64,000 bases of DNA, taken from the NCBI GenBank assembly GCA_946415755.1, contig CAMKTS010000005.1, positions 1 to 64,000 on the forward strand. The letters run 5' to 3'. This stretch comes from an uncultured Prevotella sp. GTDB taxonomy: Bacteria; Bacteroidota; Bacteroidia; Bacteroidales; Bacteroidaceae. The notes under the pieces are model-generated. The model saw only the letters and a list, made by a program, of their open reading frames with translations, was not told the origin of the DNA and did no database searches. The position numbers were made by a program, and so were the translations under genes. This document shows positions 15,328 to 23,793 of this stretch, piece after piece (within the stretch, counting starts at the first letter, position 1; each line of letters opens with the position of its first letter).

Positions 15328-15659
15328 TTTTTGGCATATAGCAAGTATGTTATTTGCTTCTGCGAATGCACAGAACCGCCTAGTTTGTGTAACAAATTCC
15401 AACGTGGACTGGCAGAACAATTCTTCTCTCTATTCCGTGTCCTTTTCTCTTTAAAAACGGATCAGGGAACCGTCCCGCGATCACTCCGCGATCACTCAAC
15501 CAAAGGACTAAAGGCGGCTGTTCTTTTCGAGAAATAGCCGCTTGGTATATAATAATGTGTAACCCCTAAAAACGGAACTGCCTATGGGCTGAGATAATGT
15601 AACCAAAGGACATATAGGAAAAGCGTTAGCTTTTCATTCTGGTCTCTGAAAATCGGCAA

Positions 15660-15775
15660 ATTAGATGAGGCACCAAGAGTGAAAGTTAATGCTCACGTTG
15701 TAAGGCGTGGGCATTTTACTCGGATATGGTGGTGCATAGGTGTTTGCCGATACCTCAGAGACGTAGACGAAGTAA
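15660..15775 (+). other. Possible structured leader before the secreted protein gene
   Basis: AATGCTCACG (15688-15697) pairs with CGTGGGCATT (15706-15715) around TTGTAAGG, and smaller pairings follow (GGTGT/ATACC). The segment contains no convincing gene (the 71-aa minus ORF runs across the next gene's start). It lies 60-150 bp before the ATG at 15836 and could be a 5' regulatory element. Confidence 0.3.
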
Positions 15776-15835
15776 TTGTCCACGTTTTCTTTTTGTGTAT
15801 ATTCAATCAACATTAACAACAACTTAAACAAACTT

Positions 15836-16306
15836 ATGAAAAAAGTATTATTGTTGCTATTATTAGCGTTTCCCATGACACCAATTTATGCAGATTTTTA
15901 TCATGGTGTCGGTCGTGATTTGAATCTCACTGTATATCAATTTGACAATGAGAAGCTTTTTATTATTAAGTATGATTCAAAAGGAAAATATTTGGTTCGG
16001 GATAATACCATTATTAAACTTTTGCTCAAAAACGGAGAAGTTGTCAGACTGGAGGAGAATTCTAAAGTAGAGAATACGAAAAATAAATCTACAAGCTGGA
16101 TTTCTGGAATTGAAACGATAAAGAACCAGACAACGTATACTTTCTGTTTTGAAATCACGCCAGAAATCTTGAAAATTTTCGATATTGGAATAAAGAAAAT
16201 TGCTATTAACACACTACCAGAGGTTTTCATGTATGTAGGAGATGATTTGGAACGGGTTCATGAGGTGTTAAAAGAAGACTATGACAATTTGAAGGACGAA
16301 TTCTAG
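15836..16306 (+). CDS. Small secreted protein of unknown function
   Basis: 156 residues starting at MKK (15836), which begins a clean signal peptide (MKKVLLLLLLAFPMTPIYA). The upstream part of the track ORF is unlikely to be translated. The mature part is beta-rich with a charged C-terminus (ERVHEVLKEDYDNLKDEF). I recognise no family. Codon use is AT-rich compared with the GC-richer neighbours, in keeping with its place among mobile-element relics. It stands alone, with a structured region before it and a hairpin overlapping its stop. Confidence 0.7.
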   Translation: MKKVLLLLLLAFPMTPIYADFYHGVGRDLNLTVYQFDNEKLFIIKYDSKGKYLVRDNTIIKLLLKNGEVVRLEENSKVENTKNKSTSWISGIETIKNQTTYTFCFEITPEILKIFDIGIKKIAINTLPEVFMYVGDDLERVHEVLKEDYDNLKDEF

Positions 16307-16316
16307 ATTCGTCCTT
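16292..16316 (+). terminator. Hairpin overlapping the stop codon
   Basis: AAGGACGAAT pairs with ATTCGTCCTT, with the TAG stop in the loop. No strong U-tract follows, so it is a weak terminator or an mRNA-stabilising stem. Confidence 0.45.
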
Positions 16317-16466
16317 TAGCTGTAGCTATTTCTCCTTAAATTTCATGTCCCGTTTCCCTTCAGAGGGGGGGGCATGTTTTCTTTTGGGCACTATTACCCC
16401 TTGTGTGTTAATTTTCTCTGTAATTCCTTTGGGAGTTGCGGAGTTTTTTGTAATTTTGCCGTCGTA

Positions 16467-17486
16467 ATGAAACGTGAAGTTTACGAGAGCCAGAAGGCCT
16501 TTGCGGGCGAGAAGAAGCCCTCGATGCAGCGACGCTGTGTAGGTCACGACTACACGGAGCGCATGATGTATATGGTGACGATGGTGACCGAAGGCCGCCG
16601 TCCGCTCTTCGGGCAGGTGGTGGGAAACAGCGAAGAGCCTGAAGGCAGTCCTGATGCCCCACGCATAGTGCTAACGGAGCTGGGGCAGCGGGTGAGCGAT
16701 GAGTGGTGGGGCATTCCCCGTTATTACCCGCAGGTAGAAATCAAGGCTCTGCAGATGATGCCCGACCACTTGCATGGCATCATCTTTGTCAGAGAAGTGA
16801 TGGAGAAAGACCTCAGCCGCATCATTCGTGGTTTTAAGACCGGCTGCAATCACCATTACCGCGAGCTTTTCCCCTCCGTTCCGTATGTTGCGACTCAGTC
16901 GCAACAAACAGGACATTACGACCGCACCCACGGTCTTCTTTTTGCCCCGGGTTTCAACGACAAGCTGCTCCTGCGCCAGGGCCAGCTACAGCGATGGCTC
17001 GACTACCTGCGCGACAACCCGCGCCGTCTCCTGATGAAGCGCGAACATCCCGACCTCTTCCGCGTACAGCGAGGCCTCGTGGTGGCAGGCCGGCAGTTCT
17101 CTGCCATTGGCAACCGCTTCCTACTGCAACGTCCCGTGCGCCTGCAGGTGCAGTGCTCGCGCCGCCTCACCGATGAGGAGATAGCCGAGAAACAGGCGTG
17201 GTGGCTACAGCAGGCCCGCAGCGGTGCCGTGCTCGTCTCTCCCTGCATCTCCAAGGGCGAGAAACAGGTGATGCGCGCCGCCTTCAATGAGGATCTTCCG
17301 CTCATTGTACTTCAGGAGAACGGCTTTACTGACCTTGCCAAGCCCGGCGGTCAGCGCATGGAGGCCTGCGCCTGCGGCCAGCTGCTCCTACTTGCTCCCT
17401 GGGAGCACCATAATGAGCACCTCGCCATCCGTCGCGACCAGTGCCTAGCCCTGAACGACATGGCAAGAATAATTTGTGAAAGATAA
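16467..17486 (+). CDS. Y1 (HUH) transposase-like protein with DprA-like C-terminal domain
   Basis: A protein of about 339 residues. The N-terminal half matches the Y1/IS200-like REP-associated tyrosine transposase (RAYT) group: MMPDHLHGIIFV at about 93-104 holds the HUH-type HxH, and LQRWLDYLRDNPRRLL near 175-190 holds the Tyr of the catalytic helix. The C-terminal third (about 250-330: GAVLVSPCISKGEKQVMRAAF...LPLIVL) resembles the Rossmann-type nucleotide-binding fold of DprA/LOG proteins, which is not part of a normal RAYT. ATG 16467 is chosen because upstream codons are T-rich leader. RAYTs are usually single-copy host-domesticated genes near REP palindromes, and hairpins and repeats flank this one. 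Its action at these repeats is inference. Confidence 0.75.
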   Translation: MKREVYESQKAFAGEKKPSMQRRCVGHDYTERMMYMVTMVTEGRRPLFGQVVGNSEEPEGSPDAPRIVLTELGQRVSDEWWGIPRYYPQVEIKALQMMPDHLHGIIFVREVMEKDLSRIIRGFKTGCNHHYRELFPSVPYVATQSQQTGHYDRTHGLLFAPGFNDKLLLRQGQLQRWLDYLRDNPRRLLMKREHPDLFRVQRGLVVAGRQFSAIGNRFLLQRPVRLQVQCSRRLTDEEIAEKQAWWLQQARSGAVLVSPCISKGEKQVMRAAFNEDLPLIVLQENGFTDLAKPGGQRMEACACGQLLLLAPWEHHNEHLAIRRDQCLALNDMARIICER

Positions 17487-17517
17487 AAGGAGTGTCGCGT
17501 GGACGAAAAGATGAAAG

Positions 17518-17592
17518 TTATCTTAATTTTATTTCCGCATCAATAATAAAGATGTCTCCACTCTCGTCTTTCAGTACATTCCAGAGATGGTG
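17518..17592 (-). pseudogene. C-terminal gene fragment (relic)
   Basis: The minus strand reads HHLWNVLKDESGDIFIIDAEIKLR then stop, coherent protein-like sequence preceded by an in-frame stop. The DxxGDIFIIDAEIKL style resembles the C-terminus of kinase-like polyvalent proteins of mobile elements, but the fragment is too short to name. Confidence 0.25.
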
Positions 17593-17674
17593 GCTTCAAG
17601 AGTTGCAATAAAGGAGAAAAGGTTTGTAGAATCATGGTTTTATTATTTTGCCTCTACTAAAATTGAGGTAAATG

Positions 17675-17999
17675 CTTGTAAATATGTTGATTAGCGATAT
17701 TTTTGCCTCTACTTTGCTTCTACTTTGCCTCTACTAAAGTCCTGTTTGTGAGGGTGGGGTGTAGGTGAAAAATGATATGCTATGCGGGAGTTTCTCAATG
17801 AGATAAATTTGTAAAGCTATGCTTTAGGAAATTATCTGATAGAGTTACTGGAATAAAGAGGCAGTTTACTGAGCTAAAGTGCCTACTTGTGGAGCCGAAG
17901 AGGCTGTGGCATTCGTAAAGTGGCAGAGTTTGGTAGAAGCAAAGTAGAGGCAAAGTAGAAGCAAAGTAGAGGCAAATTTTTAGCAAGCTGATTTACAAG
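17675..17999. repeat. Large inverted repeat of 11-bp units enclosing 21-bp repeats
   Basis: The left arm has three TTTGCYTCTAC 11-mers (17702-17734) and the right arm four inverted GTAGARGCAAA 11-mers (17933-17976). Outer ends CTTGTAAAT (17675) and ATTTACAAG (17991) also pair. The 198-bp interior has no gene. A single extra 11-mer lies at 17647-17657. Confidence 0.85.
17856..17928. repeat. 21-bp direct repeats, array 2
   Basis: Units AAGAGGCAGTTTACTGAGCTA, AAGTGCCTACTTGTGGAGCCG, AAGAGGCTGTGGCATTCGTA and AAGTGGCAGAG. They share the RAGWGGC...GAGCT pattern with the array at 14938-15013 but are more diverged. Confidence 0.55.
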
Positions 18000-18174
18000 T
18001 GGCAGTAAATCAGCGTATTGCAAGTGCAAAGTGGGTAAATTAGTAGAGGGAAACTGAAAATTGAACTTTTTCTTGCTTGAAATTCATGAATTCTTCCTTC
18101 GTCATATGCAGTTTCCTTTATAGATACTAAAAAAAATCTCAAGATTTTTATGTAAAACCTTTGCAACATGATAA

Positions 18175-18182
18175 TAATTTTG
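18175..18182 (+). promoter_or_regulatory. -7 box of the LRR-dockerin gene
   Basis: TAATTTTG 65 bp before the ATG at 18247. No well-spaced -33 TTTG is visible, so only the -7 element is supported. Confidence 0.4.
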
Positions 18183-18246
18183 TAAATTTGCAGACGATTA
18201 GGGATGAACAAAATGATAAATGCTAAATATTAAAACTTAAAGACTT

Positions 18247-21042
18247 ATGAAAAACTTAAAACTTTTCTTTGCAGTATTGCTGACTGCAATCGTCCCCTTG
18301 ACCGCATTTGGGGGGGGTGGTTCTTCCGGCTATATCACGGACAGTGGTTCGGGCGTGGTCTATCTCTACGACGATAAGTTCGACACCATCTGCGTGGCTC
18401 CTGGAAAAAAGTATGAGTCGGATCTGCTACCACAGACATCCACTTACAAAAATACGATTGCCAACGAGGTGACTCTCTGGGAAACCGTTGAGTTAAATGG
18501 CAAGAAATACGATGTGACGGCTATTGGTGCAGTAGCCTTTGCCATGCTCTCTAACATCCGAACCATTACCATTCCCAAGACTATCCGATTCATTGGTGAC
18601 TATGCTTTTGCCAGTTGCAGCGGAGTGACCGATGTCTACTGCTATGCCAATCCCAATAAACTGACATGGACACCTACACCGCTTTCTTCAGGCTATATTG
18701 ATTTCATGCCCGGCCGTGTTACCCGCTGCCACGTCATCCGAGGCTATCTGGAGACCTACCAGGACAAGTTTGCAGACATGAACGTGGTCTTCGTGGGCGA
18801 CCTGGCTGGAGAGGTGGAGCCGGAGGCCACCATGGTATCCACCTTTAGCGGCTGGCAACAGGAGGAAATCATAGGAACCGTGAAAATTGGCACGCTGCTC
18901 TCGCAGGAGGGCCGTCGGTGGAAGACCTACTTCGAAGGCCCTGACGGTGCCAGTACTGATGTCGCTATGGAGACGCTGACATCACCTGACGGCAGCATAA
19001 ACATGATGCGACTGGGACAGGCCGGCACCGAGATGCACATCACCATGAGCAGCGCAGAGTTTGAGACATCGGGTACAATAAAGAGTATCATCGTGCGCGG
19101 GGGCGACGGACTCCGCTTTATCAAGGCCAGGGTGATTGACAGAAATACCGGGAACGTCATCAAGGACGTAGAGAAATACCTGCAAGCGTTGGATGGTTTT
19201 TATGTCGTGGACTTCGGCGATGATCCTACGGAGTATGAAAGCCTTACCATCGAACTGATCATGGAGGGCCTTGCTCCCGTCTACCTGCACAGCATCACCA
19301 TCGTACAGAAAGAAGAGCCGATAGAGAGCGGCCACTGCGGCGACAACCTGCAGTATACGCTGGAGGGACTGCCCTTTGCTGCCCGCTACTGGCGCAGCAG
19401 CGGCAACATACAAGCCATGAAACTGGCCATCACGGGTACGGGCGATATGTACGACTATAATTATGGAATCTTCAACAACGGGATACAAGAGACGACACCT
19501 TGGGAAAAGTACAAGGAGAACATCGTAGAGGCAGAAATCTCTGACGGCATTACGCACATCGGTCCCACAGCCTTCCAGCATTTAAGGGTCACGTGGCAGC
19601 GTCTGCCCAGTTCGTTGAAGAGTGTGGACGATAAAGCTTTCTATGGCTGTGGATTCAACAATGAACTGCGGTTGCCAGAGGGTCTGACCAGCATTGGCAC
19701 GGAGAGTTTCTTCGGCATCAGCGGCATCAAGGATCTGTACGTGCCGAAGAGCCTGACCGACATCGGCGAGCAGGCCCTGGCAGGTATCAGAAGCCTGGAG
19801 AACTTCCACGTGGATGCTGCCAACCCGAACTATAGCGACAAGGGCAACAGCATTATCAACAAAAACTCTCACCAGCTGATAGCCGCCTGTAAGAACACGG
19901 TCATCCCTGATGACGTCACCTCCATTGGCCGTACCGCTTTTTACGGACAGAGCATTGAAAGCATCAACCTGCCGAAGGGGCTCAAAACCATCATGATGCA
20001 GGCCTTCTCCCACTCCAAACTGAAAGAGGTGACCATTCCCGACCAGGTGAAGACCATCCACGATATGGCGTTCGACCATTGCACCGCCCTGCTCGCCGTG
20101 ACTATCGGCAGCAGCGTCGACTCCATTGGCCAAAATCCCTTCTACTACAGCAGTAACATCCTGGATGTCTACTGCTATGCTGATCCTGACAAGCTGAAAT
20201 GGAAAGAGGCATCAGCCTCCTACGAGAATAGCTCGTTCAAGGCCAACAAGATGACGCAGATGCACGTGCTTGAAGCAGACTTGACCAAGTGGCAGACGAA
20301 GTTTGGCTTCCTCAACGTCACCTTCGTGGGTGACCTGGGGTCGCACATCGTGCCCATTACCGAGGAGACCACCGTGACCGCCGAGGCCGTGAAGAGCGAA
20401 GACCTGACGGACAACAGCGTGGACAATGTCTACTACAACCTCGACGATACCAAGGGCTGTGGCTATGATGCCTCGCAAGGATGCCTGGTCATCGGTCAGA
20501 CCACCGACATGTCGGCTATCGGCAGCGGTGAGCCTGGCAGCAGCGACGTGCGCGACAACTTCAACGGCATGATCGTGAAGGTGGGGCCCGGCAAGGGTAC
20601 CATTGCCGTCGACCTGAAGTCCAGCGGTACGCTCCGGCTGGCTGTGCGTATCGGCAACGGCACACCAACCTATGCCGTTCGTAACGAGCGAGACCGTGTG
20701 TTCGTCAGCTACAACGTCACGGAGGAGACCTACGTCTATATCTACGCCGTCAGCGATGGCTCGCTGGCTCCCGCATTCGGTCGCCGTACCCTCGGAGAGG
20801 GTGAGGACGTACTGCTCATCTACGGCATCACCGTTACGCCCGCCTCGTCCGGCAACCTGCCTGGCGATGCCAACGGCGACGGTGTGGTGGATGTGGCCGA
20901 CGTGGTGGCCATTGTCAACAAGATTCTGGAAAAGCCTGCTGACAACTTCAACGAACAGGCTGCCGACGTGAACGGTGACGGTGTGATAGACGTCAGCGAT
21001 GTCGTGGGCGTGGTGAACATCATCCTGAAGGGGCAGGACTAA
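18247..21042 (+). CDS. BspA-like LRR surface protein with dockerin-like tail (copy A)
   Basis: 931 residues with a signal peptide (MKNLKLFFAVLLTAIVPLTAFG). BspA-like LRRs lie at about 75-130 and 435-640 (e.g. VPKSLTDIGEQALAGI, LPKGLKTIMMQAF). A beta-sandwich-like region runs from about 200 to 360. A further beta region runs from about 700 to 865 (YYNLDDTKGCGYDASQGCL...). Residues about 872-930 form a double EF-hand dockerin-like module (GDANGDGVVDVADVV / DVNGDGVIDVSDVV). BspA-type LRR proteins act in adhesion at the cell surface. It is followed after 49 bp by a paralogue with a nearly identical last 230 residues. The dockerin-like module suggests non-covalent assembly or calcium stabilisation, but no cohesin gene is visible here. 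Confidence 0.9.
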   Translation: MKNLKLFFAVLLTAIVPLTAFGGGGSSGYITDSGSGVVYLYDDKFDTICVAPGKKYESDLLPQTSTYKNTIANEVTLWETVELNGKKYDVTAIGAVAFAMLSNIRTITIPKTIRFIGDYAFASCSGVTDVYCYANPNKLTWTPTPLSSGYIDFMPGRVTRCHVIRGYLETYQDKFADMNVVFVGDLAGEVEPEATMVSTFSGWQQEEIIGTVKIGTLLSQEGRRWKTYFEGPDGASTDVAMETLTSPDGSINMMRLGQAGTEMHITMSSAEFETSGTIKSIIVRGGDGLRFIKARVIDRNTGNVIKDVEKYLQALDGFYVVDFGDDPTEYESLTIELIMEGLAPVYLHSITIVQKEEPIESGHCGDNLQYTLEGLPFAARYWRSSGNIQAMKLAITGTGDMYDYNYGIFNNGIQETTPWEKYKENIVEAEISDGITHIGPTAFQHLRVTWQRLPSSLKSVDDKAFYGCGFNNELRLPEGLTSIGTESFFGISGIKDLYVPKSLTDIGEQALAGIRSLENFHVDAANPNYSDKGNSIINKNSHQLIAACKNTVIPDDVTSIGRTAFYGQSIESINLPKGLKTIMMQAFSHSKLKEVTIPDQVKTIHDMAFDHCTALLAVTIGSSVDSIGQNPFYYSSNILDVYCYADPDKLKWKEASASYENSSFKANKMTQMHVLEADLTKWQTKFGFLNVTFVGDLGSHIVPITEETTVTAEAVKSEDLTDNSVDNVYYNLDDTKGCGYDASQGCLVIGQTTDMSAIGSGEPGSSDVRDNFNGMIVKVGPGKGTIAVDLKSSGTLRLAVRIGNGTPTYAVRNERDRVFVSYNVTEETYVYIYAVSDGSLAPAFGRRTLGEGEDVLLIYGITVTPASSGNLPGDANGDGVVDVADVVAIVNKILEKPADNFNEQAADVNGDGVIDVSDVVGVVNIILKGQD
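20361..21029 (+). repeat. Duplicated 3' gene segment, copy A
   Basis: About 670 bp closely repeated at 23104-23773, with long identical blocks such as GACCTGACGGACAACAGCGT. It covers the beta region and dockerin-like module, whereas the upstream parts of the two genes are much more diverged. Confidence 0.8.
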
Positions 21043-21091
21043 GTCATAAAAGGAACAAGCCGCGATTTTACAAATAATAAAAACGACCGAT

Positions 21092-23779
21092 ATGAGACAA
21101 TGTAAATGGTTCAGCGTATTGCTGGTATGGATGCTGCTGCCAATAGCCACACGGGCACAGACTGGCACCACAGAACTGATAGTCGTAAAGTCGACCTTTA
21201 CGGGCGTAAAGGATGTGAACTACCAGGAGTCGTATTCTACAGGAACGTTGGTGACGGATGAGGGCAACGACTGGAAATACATAGGGCCAGGAAACCCCAA
21301 CTGGCCCCGACTGGGAACTGCAGCGCTGGGGGGAGAGTCGTGCCTTTCCATGTCACTACATAGTACGGATCTCAGCATTGTCTCTGATGCCAAGCTTAAC
21401 GGCACCATCAGGAAAGTTACCGTCAGGGCCGGCGGCAATCTGGCGAGTATCAGTGTGATTACCAACGAGACGAAGGCGTTGGAAGCCAGCACCACCAGTA
21501 GCCTGCAGGACTATGTCTTCAATCTGGACAGCGAGGAAGGACGGCTGTACAATGACCCGGTGATGGTGAAGTTCACCCTCAAGGAGAAATCCTCCGTCAA
21601 TCCTGCCTACGTAAAGAGTGTCGTCATCGAGTATGAAGCGGCACCCACCTATGAGGGTAAGACCTCGACACTCATAGACTTTGACACCACGACGAAGACG
21701 CTGAAAGCGCAGGAAACCGACAGCGACTGGCTGCTGGAATGGCCCGACGACGGCACAACGGCCGAGGTGGCTGGCACAACCATTGACGGCGAAAGATATG
21801 TCTACATGCGACTGACCGGCGGCACTGCCAGCTACCCCATGCTGACGCTGACATCGGCATTCAACATCAAGGGAAAGGTAAAGAACATCGTGGTTCAGGC
21901 ACGTGGCGACATCCGCATGCTGTACTATTCGAATCCCTACGGTGCGAATTACATGAGCGAACAGGCTACCAGTACCGTGACCAACTTCCGCGATTTCGTG
22001 CTCGACTTCGGCGACGGCATCCAGGTGGACGGTCCACTCAGCTTTAACCTCTATGCGGGCAGGAATACCTGGGTGCGCAGCATCGTCGTCGTAATGGAAG
22101 AAGTGGAAGGCGGCGGCGAGGTGCTGCTCACCGGCAAGTGCGGCTACAGTCTGAATTACGAGGTGACACGCTTGACATACACCGTGGAGAAATTTGATAT
22201 GACGACTCAAGCATGGGTGACGGTGCCGGCCTGCAAACTCACTATTACCGGTGACGGTGAAATGTTCGACTACAACGACTATGACAGTCCGACACCCTGG
22301 AATGACTATCTGTCTGACATCACGGAGATAGAATTGCCGGAAGGCATCATCAGCATAGGCAGCAATGCGTTTGCTCTCATGAACAATGCCAATGTGAAAC
22401 TGCCGCTGCCCAACAGCCTGATTATCATCGGCGAGCGTGCATTCTTCAACGTGATGGGATGGAAGGACAAGGACCTGCGACTGCCCGGCAGACTGGAAGT
22501 CATCGGGGCTAGTGCGTTCGAATACTGCAGCGGTTTCAAAAACCTGTATTTGCCAGCCAGCGTGAGCTATCTCGGCAGCTTGGCACTAAACGGCATCTAT
22601 AGGTTGGAAAACTTCTATGTCGACGAGGCTAACACCACCTTCAAGGTGGAGAAGAACTGCATCATAGAGAAAGCCACCAACACGCTGATAGCTGCCAACA
22701 AGAACTCGGTTATCCCCAACGGTGTTGTTACCATCGGCGAAAATGCCTTCTATCAGGCTGATGTCACCGATGTCGTCATTCCCTCCAGCGTGCAGACCGT
22801 CAATAGCAATGCTTTTGCCAGCTGTAGCAAGCTGAAGACCATTACTGTCGGCAGCGGTGTCACTTCCATTGGCAGGTATGTGTTTAATGCCACCAAAAAC
22901 ATCACCGATGTCTACTGCTATGCCAATCCCGACAACCTGACATGGACTGCCGGCACCACGAGTGGTGAGAAGAACTCGTTCAAAGCCGACAAGGCAACGC
23001 TGATGCATGTGCTGGCTGCAGATGTGGACAAGTGGCAGGAAAAATTCGGGTTCCTCAACGTCACCTTCGTAGGCGACCTGGTATCGACCATTGAACCCAT
23101 CGTTGAGGAAACTACCGTCACCGCCGAGGCCGTAAAGGACGAAGACCTGACGGACAACAGCGTGGACAATGTCTACTACAACCTCGACGATACCAAGGGC
23201 TGCGGCTATGATGCCTCGCAGGGATGCCTGGTCATCGGACAGGCCACCGACATGTCGAAGATTGGCGATGGTGAGCCGGGCAGCAGCGACGTGCGCGACA
23301 ACTTCAACGGCATGATCGTGAAGGTAGGACCTGGCAAGGGTGTCATCACGCTTGACGTGAAATCCAGCGGCAAGATCCGACTGGCCGTGCGCATCGGTAA
23401 CGGCACACCCGCCTATGCCGTTCGTAACGAGCGCGGCAATGTCTCCGTCAGCTATAACGTCGCGGAGGAGACCTACGTCTATATCTACGCCGTCAGCGAT
23501 GGCTCGCTGGCTCCCGCATTCGGTCGCCGTACCCTTGCAGAGGGTGAGGACGTACTGCTCATCTACGGCATCACCGTTACGCCTGCCTCATCTGGTAACC
23601 TGCCTGGCGATGCCAACGGCGACGGCATGGTGGATGTGGCCGACGTGGTGGCCATCGTCAACAAGATATTGGAGAAGCCTGCCGACAACTTCAACGAGCA
23701 GGCTGCCGACGTGAACGGTGACGGCGTGATAGACGTCAGCGATGTCGTGGGCGTGGTGAACATTATCTTGGGGAAATGA
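21092..23779 (+). CDS. BspA-like LRR surface protein with dockerin-like tail (copy B)
   Basis: 895 residues, a paralogue of the preceding gene. The signal peptide is MRQCKWFSVLLVWMLLPIATRAQ. Two beta-sandwich-like domains (about 30-185 and 190-345) are followed by BspA LRRs (about 410-610: LPEGIISIGSNAF, IPSSVQTVNSNAF), the shared beta region (about 665-830) and the dockerin-like module (about 839-893). The track start (ATG 21092) is kept because it opens the signal peptide. Tandem arrangement with a 49-bp spacer implies cotranscription with copy A. The high 3' identity and low 5' identity point to gene conversion or selection to keep the C-terminal module constant. Confidence 0.9.
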   Translation: MRQCKWFSVLLVWMLLPIATRAQTGTTELIVVKSTFTGVKDVNYQESYSTGTLVTDEGNDWKYIGPGNPNWPRLGTAALGGESCLSMSLHSTDLSIVSDAKLNGTIRKVTVRAGGNLASISVITNETKALEASTTSSLQDYVFNLDSEEGRLYNDPVMVKFTLKEKSSVNPAYVKSVVIEYEAAPTYEGKTSTLIDFDTTTKTLKAQETDSDWLLEWPDDGTTAEVAGTTIDGERYVYMRLTGGTASYPMLTLTSAFNIKGKVKNIVVQARGDIRMLYYSNPYGANYMSEQATSTVTNFRDFVLDFGDGIQVDGPLSFNLYAGRNTWVRSIVVVMEEVEGGGEVLLTGKCGYSLNYEVTRLTYTVEKFDMTTQAWVTVPACKLTITGDGEMFDYNDYDSPTPWNDYLSDITEIELPEGIISIGSNAFALMNNANVKLPLPNSLIIIGERAFFNVMGWKDKDLRLPGRLEVIGASAFEYCSGFKNLYLPASVSYLGSLALNGIYRLENFYVDEANTTFKVEKNCIIEKATNTLIAANKNSVIPNGVVTIGENAFYQADVTDVVIPSSVQTVNSNAFASCSKLKTITVGSGVTSIGRYVFNATKNITDVYCYANPDNLTWTAGTTSGEKNSFKADKATLMHVLAADVDKWQEKFGFLNVTFVGDLVSTIEPIVEETTVTAEAVKDEDLTDNSVDNVYYNLDDTKGCGYDASQGCLVIGQATDMSKIGDGEPGSSDVRDNFNGMIVKVGPGKGVITLDVKSSGKIRLAVRIGNGTPAYAVRNERGNVSVSYNVAEETYVYIYAVSDGSLAPAFGRRTLAEGEDVLLIYGITVTPASSGNLPGDANGDGMVDVADVVAIVNKILEKPADNFNEQAADVNGDGVIDVSDVVGVVNIILGK
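23104..23773 (+). repeat. Duplicated 3' gene segment, copy B
   Basis: Partner of 20361-21029. Substitutions are mostly synonymous in the dockerin-like module. Confidence 0.8.
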
Positions 23780-23793
23780 GAGAATGACCTCCT

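Noticed and set aside
15661-15876. 71-aa minus-strand ORF
   Set aside because: Its start lies inside the signal peptide of the plus-strand secreted protein and it crosses a structured leader. No family or promoter supports it.
15127-17999. Possible CRISPR arrays from the iteron repeats
   Set aside because: Units are 9, 11 and 21 bp, directly adjacent without spacers, and arranged as inverted repeats. No cas genes are in the window.
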